Below, in pieces: positions 6,727-10,117 of a DNA stretch of 10,117 nucleotides. Every line of letters starts with the position of its first letter. Within the stretch, counting starts at the first letter, position 1. The stretch is from NCBI GenBank assembly GCA_030592085.1, contig JAUUZV010000076.1, positions 1-10,117 on the forward strand, given 5' to 3'. Below the pieces are notes generated by a model, which did not search any database, had not been told where the DNA came from, and saw nothing but the letters and a program-made list of their open reading frames with translations. The position numbers and the translations under genes were made by a program. This DNA comes from Clostridia bacterium. GTDB taxonomy: Bacteria; Bacillota; Clostridia; DUPQ01.

Positions 6727-6735
6727 AGTATATCA
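6727..6735 (-). promoter_or_regulatory. Extended -10 promoter of the minus-strand redox gene
   Basis: Read on the minus strand, 6735-6727 is TGATATACT, an extended -10 element (TGn plus TATACT, one mismatch from TATAAT). The predicted start near 6720 leaves a leader of about 20 bases with the AAAGGAG site. The -35 at normal spacing (about 6750-6756) is weak and overlaps the edge of the Rex-like operator at 6753-6770. Confidence 0.5.
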
Positions 6736-6752
6736 GATAATATAAAAAAAAT

Positions 6753-6770
6753 AAGTTAAAAATTTAACAA
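6753..6770. promoter_or_regulatory. Rex-like operator, left copy
   Basis: The 18-base site reads AAGTTAA-N4-TTAACAA. Against the Rex consensus TTGTTAA-N4-TTAACAA it matches 12 of 14 fixed positions, with both mismatches at the outer left end. Its right half is perfect. It lies just upstream of the hydrogenase -35 box (6776) and over the -35 area of the divergent redox gene. Rex is the repressor that leaves DNA when NADH rises. The rex gene itself is not in the window. Confidence 0.65.
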
Positions 6771-6775
6771 AGTAG

Positions 6776-6804
6776 TTGAAATTACTTAAATGTTCTGTTA
6801 AAAT
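6776..6804 (+). promoter_or_regulatory. Sigma-A-type promoter of the hydrogenase operon
   Basis: TTGAAA (6776-6781) is followed after exactly 17 bases by TAAAAT (6799-6804), with an upstream TG at 6796-6797 that makes an extended -10. Both boxes are one or two bases from consensus. Transcription would begin near 6811, leaving a leader of about 42 bases. The predicted start falls at the left edge of the right-hand Rex-like operator (6813-6830), so a bound repressor would block initiation or early elongation. Confidence 0.8.
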
Positions 6805-6812
6805 GTATGAGA

Positions 6813-6830
6813 TTGTTAAAATATTAACAT
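6813..6830. promoter_or_regulatory. Rex operator, right copy
   Basis: The site reads TTGTTAA-N4-TTAACAT, matching the Rex consensus TTGTTAA-N4-TTAACAA at 13 of 14 fixed positions. It starts about 2 bases after the predicted transcription start of the hydrogenase operon and ends just before the ribosome binding site (6834-6839). Its centre is 60 bp from the centre of the left copy. Rex repression relieved by NADH is an established control of fermentative dehydrogenase and hydrogenase genes in Gram-positive bacteria, so the placement makes functional sense. Confidence 0.8.
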
Positions 6831-6833
6831 AAT

Positions 6834-6839
6834 GGGAGG
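6834..6839 (+). promoter_or_regulatory. Ribosome binding site deciding the hndA start
   Basis: GGGAGG at 6834-6839 overlaps an in-frame ATG at 6832-6834, so that upstream ATG cannot be served by it. The next in-frame ATG, at 6853, is 13 bases downstream, a little longer than usual but workable. It gives a natural Met-Ser-Lys-Lys N-terminus. Confidence 0.7.
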
Positions 6840-6852
6840 ATTTTTAAATTAT

Positions 6853-7335
6853 ATGAGCAAGAAATGTCAATGTGGAGAAGATAAGATTTGTCAATTGGAT
6901 AAAGTTATAAAAGAACATAAAGATATGGCTGGTGCATTGATACCTGTATTACATAAAGCACAAAAAATATTTGGATACCTACCAATGGCAGTTCAAAAAC
7001 AAATTTCCGAAGGACTAGATATTTCCTTAGCAGAAATTTATGGAGTTGTTACATTTTATTCTGAGTTTTCTACAGAACCAAAAGGAAAATATCAAATTAA
7101 TGTTTGTCTAGGAACTGCTTGTTATGTAAAAGGAGCCAATGATATTTTAGATCAGTTTAAGAAACAACTTAAAATTGATGTGGGACAAACAACAAGTGAT
7201 AATAAATTTTCAATGAATGCATGTAGATGTGTTGGAGCTTGTGGATTAGCCCCAGTTGTAACAATAAATGAAGAAGTTTATGGCAAATTAGTTGCTGATG
7301 ACGTAAAAGAGATTTTAGAAAAATATCTCGATTAA
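6853..7335 (+). CDS. hndA: NuoE-like [2Fe-2S] subunit of NAD(P)-linked hydrogenase
   Basis: This 160-residue subunit has the NuoE/HydC/HndA architecture: an N-terminal helical bundle (GALIPVLHKAQKIFGYLP, about residues 25-42) and a thioredoxin-fold ferredoxin domain. The [2Fe-2S] ligands are Cys85 and Cys90 in CLGTAC and Cys126 and Cys130 in CVGACGLAP; Cys124 is an additional nearby cysteine. It passes electrons between the flavin subunit and the rest of the soluble complex. The first 13 residues hold an extra Cys-x-Cys-x5-Cys group (5, 7, 13) outside the standard domain. It is the first gene of the operon, downstream of a Rex-covered promoter, with the next gene 27 bases on. The start is discussed at the ribosome binding site 6834-6839. 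NuoE homologues also serve formate dehydrogenases, but the following gene order favours a hydrogenase. Confidence 0.88.
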   Translation: MSKKCQCGEDKICQLDKVIKEHKDMAGALIPVLHKAQKIFGYLPMAVQKQISEGLDISLAEIYGVVTFYSEFSTEPKGKYQINVCLGTACYVKGANDILDQFKKQLKIDVGQTTSDNKFSMNACRCVGACGLAPVVTINEEVYGKLVADDVKEILEKYLD

Positions 7336-7362
7336 TAAGAAAAGTTTTGGAGGAATTTATTA

Positions 7363-7734
7363 ATGAAGTCAATTGCTGAATTAGATGCTATTAGAAAAAA
7401 AGCTCTAAATAATATGAAAGTAAAAAAAGAAAACCAAGGATATAGAATTATCATTGGAATGGCAACTTGTGGAATTGCTGCAGGAGCTGTACCAATTATG
7501 AATACATTTAAAGAACAATTAGAAAAGCGAAACATTAAAGTGCCTGTTTCAATGACAGGTTGTGTTGGGGTATGTAGACTTGAACCGATGGCAGATATAA
7601 TAGATGATTCAGGAAATAAAACAACATATATTATGTTAACTCCTGAAAAAGTCGAAAGAATAGTACAAAACCATATCATTAATGGACAAGTTGTGTCTGA
7701 GTATACGATTAATTCAACTCAGGCAATTTTTTAG
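7363..7734 (+). CDS. hndB: HndB-like small ferredoxin-fold subunit
   Basis: This 123-residue protein resembles HndB, the small thioredoxin-like [2Fe-2S] ferredoxin-type subunit found between the NuoE- and NuoF-like subunits in Desulfovibrio hndABCD-type operons. The hallmarks are GMATCGIAAGA with Cys36 (about 32-42) and TGCVGVCRLEP with two cysteines in C-x3-C spacing. Only three cysteines occur in the whole protein, one fewer than the classical four-ligand site, so cluster binding cannot be assumed. An N-terminal helix (about 1-22) precedes the fold. GGAGG (7349-7353) lies 9 bases before ATG 7363. Its stop overlaps the AGGAGG of the next gene, so the two are tightly linked. It presumably joins the hydrogenase complex as an electron-transfer or structural subunit. 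Confidence 0.82.
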   Translation: MKSIAELDAIRKKALNNMKVKKENQGYRIIIGMATCGIAAGAVPIMNTFKEQLEKRNIKVPVSMTGCVGVCRLEPMADIIDDSGNKTTYIMLTPEKVERIVQNHIINGQVVSEYTINSTQAIF

Positions 7735-7746
7735 GAGGATTAGTAA

Positions 7747-9531
7747 ATGCATATTTATAGTTCACATGTATTAGTTTGTTCTGGTACATCATGTACATCA
7801 AAAAAGTCTCCTGAACTAATAAAAAAATTAGAAGAGGGTATTAAAAGAAAAAAATTAGATGAAAAAATTCAAGTCATCACAACAAGCTGTTTTGGTTTAT
7901 GTGCAGAAGGACCAATTGTAGTTGTTTATCCTGAAGGTGCAATATACTCAAATGTTACCTTAAATGATATTGATGAAATTATTAATGAGCATCTTGTTAA
8001 AGGACGGATTGTAAAAAGATTACTATCTGGAAATAATGAAGGTAATAATTCATATGAATCAGCAGATTTCTTTAAAAAACAAGTGAGAATTGCTCTTAGA
8101 AATTGTGGTGTAATTAATCCTGAAATTATTGAAGAATATATAGCTTATGATGGATATCAAGCTTTAGGAAAAGTGTTAACAACAATGACACCAGAACAAG
8201 TAATTGATAAAGTACTTGATTCGGGATTACGTGGTAGAGGTGGAGCTGGATTTCCAACAGGACGTAAGTGGTTATTTGCTGCTAATGCTAAAGGTGATAA
8301 AAAATATGTATGTTGTAATGCTGATGAAGGAGATCCTGGAGCATTTATGGATAGAAGTATCTTAGAAGGTGATCCTCATTCTATAATTGAAGCCATGGCA
8401 ATAGCAGCTTATGGAATTGGTTCTGATCAAGGATATATTTATGTTAGAGCAGAATATCCAATTGCTGTAAAACGTTTAAATATTGCGATTGATCAAGCTA
8501 AAGAATTAGGCTTATTAGGAGATAAAATATTCGGAACAGATTTTTCTTTTAACTTAGAATTACGATTAGGGGCTGGAGCCTTTGTATGTGGAGAAGAAAC
8601 CGCTCTTATGACTTCAATTGAAGGTAAACGAGGAGAACCAAGACCTAGACCACCATTTCCTGCTAATAAAGGACTATTCCAAAAACCAACAATTTTAAAT
8701 AACGTAGAAACACTTTCAAATATCCCTATAATCATATTAAAAGGTGCTGATTGGTTTAAGACAATTGGAACTAAAAAAAGTCCAGGAACAAAAGTATTTG
8801 CTATTGGTGGAAAGATTAATAATACAGGATTAGTTGAAATCCCAATGGGAACAACTTTAAGAGAAGTAATATATGACATCGGTGGTGGAATACCTAACGG
8901 GAAAAAATTTAAAGCAGCTCAAACAGGTGGTCCTTCAGGAGGTTGTATTCCAACTGAGCATCTTGATGTACCCATTGAATATGATACATTGATTGAATTA
9001 GGCTCAATGATGGGTTCTGGTGGATTGATTATTATGGATGAAGATAACTGTATGGTTGATATAGCTAAATTCTTTTTAGAGTTTAGTGTAGATGAATCAT
9101 GTGGAAAATGTCCACCTTGTAGAATCGGAACAAAAAGAATGTATGGAATTTTAAAAAGAATTACTGAAGGAAAAGGAGAAGAAGGCGATATTGAAACACT
9201 AGAAGAATTAGCAGAGACAATACAAGCTGCTGCTTTGTGTGGATTAGGAAAAACTTCTCCAAATCCTGTGTTATCTACTTTACGATATTTCAGACATGAA
9301 TATGAAGAACATATTGTTAATAAAAAATGTTCTGCAGGTGTTTGTAAAGAATTACTAGACTATATTATTATTCCTAATGATTGTATGGGTTGTACAAAAT
9401 GTATTAAAGTTTGTCCAACAAAAGCAATTACAGGGAAGATTAAAGAACCACACATTATAGACCAAGAAGAATGTATTAAATGTGGTGCGTGTTTAGAAGC
9501 TTGTCCATTTGGGGCAATTATTAGAAAGTAA
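7747..9531 (+). CDS. hndC: NuoF-like NAD(P)/FMN subunit of hydrogenase, with Fe-S domains
   Basis: This 594-residue flavin subunit exchanges electrons with NAD(H) or NADP(H) and is the likely bifurcation site. The domains in order are: a thioredoxin-like [2Fe-2S] domain with Cys11, Cys16, Cys48 and Cys52; the NuoF core with the NAD-binding RGRGGAGFPTG (162-172) and FMN-binding CNADEGDPGAF (190-200); an SLBB-type domain (about 350-430); the NuoF [4Fe-4S] site ESCGKCPPC (Cys452, 455, 458) with Cys498; a KKCSAGVC pair (528, 533); and a two-cluster ferredoxin tail, C-x2-C-x2-C-x3-C at 546-556 and 576-586. This length and layout match HydB/HndC, not respiratory NuoF, which lacks both extensions. 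AGGAGG (7733-7738) is 8 bases before ATG 7747. The next gene begins 20 bases after the stop. Confidence 0.94.
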   Translation: MHIYSSHVLVCSGTSCTSKKSPELIKKLEEGIKRKKLDEKIQVITTSCFGLCAEGPIVVVYPEGAIYSNVTLNDIDEIINEHLVKGRIVKRLLSGNNEGNNSYESADFFKKQVRIALRNCGVINPEIIEEYIAYDGYQALGKVLTTMTPEQVIDKVLDSGLRGRGGAGFPTGRKWLFAANAKGDKKYVCCNADEGDPGAFMDRSILEGDPHSIIEAMAIAAYGIGSDQGYIYVRAEYPIAVKRLNIAIDQAKELGLLGDKIFGTDFSFNLELRLGAGAFVCGEETALMTSIEGKRGEPRPRPPFPANKGLFQKPTILNNVETLSNIPIIILKGADWFKTIGTKKSPGTKVFAIGGKINNTGLVEIPMGTTLREVIYDIGGGIPNGKKFKAAQTGGPSGGCIPTEHLDVPIEYDTLIELGSMMGSGGLIIMDEDNCMVDIAKFFLEFSVDESCGKCPPCRIGTKRMYGILKRITEGKGEEGDIETLEELAETIQAAALCGLGKTSPNPVLSTLRYFRHEYEEHIVNKKCSAGVCKELLDYIIIPNDCMGCTKCIKVCPTKAITGKIKEPHIIDQEECIKCGACLEACPFGAIIRK

Positions 9532-9551
9532 GTTTAATAGGAGATATAATA

Positions 9552-10117
9552 ATGGGCAAAGTAAATATTACAATTGATGGCATAAAAATAAAAGTATCTG
9601 AAGATTACTCAGTATTAGAAGCAGCAAGAGAAGTTGGCGTTGATATTCCAACATTATGCTACTTAAAAGATATTAATGAAATTGGTGCTTGTCGTATGTG
9701 TCTAGTAGAAATTAAGCAAGCAAAAGGATTACAGGCTTCTTGTGTCTATCCAGTCTCAGAAGGATTAGATATTAATACTAATTCAGATGCGATTAGAAAA
9801 GCAAGAAAAGCTACATTAGAATTAATTTTATCAAACCATGATCGTAGTTGCCTAACCTGTAATAGGAATAATAGTTGTGAATTACAAGCACTTTCAGATA
9901 GATTAAATGTGAGAGAACTTCGATATGAAGGTGAGATGACTCTTTATCCATTGGATTTGAAATCACATTCAATTGTTAGAGATAATAATAAATGTATTTT
10001 ATGTAGACGTTGTATCTCAATGTGTAAAAATATTCAAACAGTTTCAGTTATTGATGCAACTGAGCGAGGTTTTTACTCTAATATATCTTCACCATTTGAT
10101 TTAAGTTTAAATGATGT
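9552..10117 (+). CDS. hndD: [FeFe]-hydrogenase large subunit, N-terminal part (cut by window end)
   Basis: The first 188 codons are present and the frame is open at the right edge. Seen are a plant-type [2Fe-2S] domain with Cys36, Cys47, Cys50 and Cys64, a His-Cys3 [4Fe-4S] site (His96, Cys100, Cys103, Cys109 in NHDRSCLTCNRNNSCELQ), and the first cysteines of a bacterial ferredoxin domain (CILCRRCISMC, 148-158) followed by ERGF. This layout starts [FeFe]-hydrogenase HydA/HndD, but NuoG and NAD-linked formate dehydrogenase alpha subunits share it. The CRRC and ERGF wording and the hndABC context favour hydrogenase. The H-cluster motifs that would prove it (TSCCPxW, MPCxxKxxE, ExMxCxGGC) lie beyond the window. 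AGGAG (9539-9543) is 8 bases before ATG 9552. Confidence 0.85.
   Translation, partial: MGKVNITIDGIKIKVSEDYSVLEAAREVGVDIPTLCYLKDINEIGACRMCLVEIKQAKGLQASCVYPVSEGLDINTNSDAIRKARKATLELILSNHDRSCLTCNRNNSCELQALSDRLNVRELRYEGEMTLYPLDLKSHSIVRDNNKCILCRRCISMCKNIQTVSVIDATERGFYSNISSPFDLSLND

Noticed and set aside
7169..7679. Two overlapping minus-strand open frames across hndA/hndB
   Set aside because: They are antisense to clearly recognisable Fe-S subunits, with low-complexity Leu/His- or Phe/Ile-rich translations typical of shadows.
8493..8879. Minus-strand open frame inside hndC
   Set aside because: It lies opposite the conserved NuoF core; its Pro/Ser/Ile-rich translation mirrors Gly-rich codons on the coding strand.

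Overview
This A+T-rich window uses the standard bacterial genetic code: TGA ends two clearly intact genes (stops at 1072-1074 and 5108-5110) and tryptophan is TGG. Low GC, strong AGGAGG-type ribosome binding sites and gene families typical of anaerobic fermenters point to a low-GC Firmicutes or a Mycoplasmatota relative that has kept the standard code (for example an Izemoplasma-, Acholeplasma- or Erysipelotrichia-like bacterium). That placement is inference. No gene-free stretch exceeds 300 bases.

Left part, 1-6287. A short divergent intergenic region (13-186) separates the first four codons of a minus-strand gene that leaves the window at base 1 from a tightly packed plus-strand run of six genes. 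These are a LacX-like aldose 1-epimerase, a YhcH/YjgK/YiaL family sugar protein, a Sir2 NAD-dependent deacylase, the RecG helicase, an orotate-phosphoribosyltransferase-like protein, and N-acetylglucosamine-6-phosphate deacetylase (NagA). The first five overlap or lie within 4 bases of each other; nagA follows after 55 bases. The epimerase, YhcH family and nagA suggest (amino)sugar catabolism. recG and the phosphoribosyltransferase look like housekeeping genes carried in the same transcript.

Middle, 6284-6852. A minus-strand gene for a C_GCAxxG_C_C family redox protein converges on nagA with overlapping stop codons. It diverges from the hydrogenase operon across a 152-base control region. That region holds a consensus-like promoter for each direction and two near-consensus Rex (NADH/NAD+ sensor) operators 60 bp apart centre to centre. 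One operator overlaps the -35 area of the minus-strand gene and the other covers the predicted transcription start of the hydrogenase operon.

Right part, 6853-10117. The genes follow the order hndA-hndB-hndC-hndD: a NuoE-like subunit, a small thioredoxin-fold ferredoxin-like subunit, a NuoF-like flavin/NAD subunit with extra Fe-S domains, and the N-terminal third of the large Fe-S/[FeFe]-hydrogenase subunit, cut by the window edge. Together they would form a soluble NAD(P)-linked, probably electron-bifurcating, hydrogenase that disposes of reducing equivalents from sugar fermentation as H2. The Rex sites fit this redox role. I see no mobile element, CRISPR array, tRNA or rRNA.
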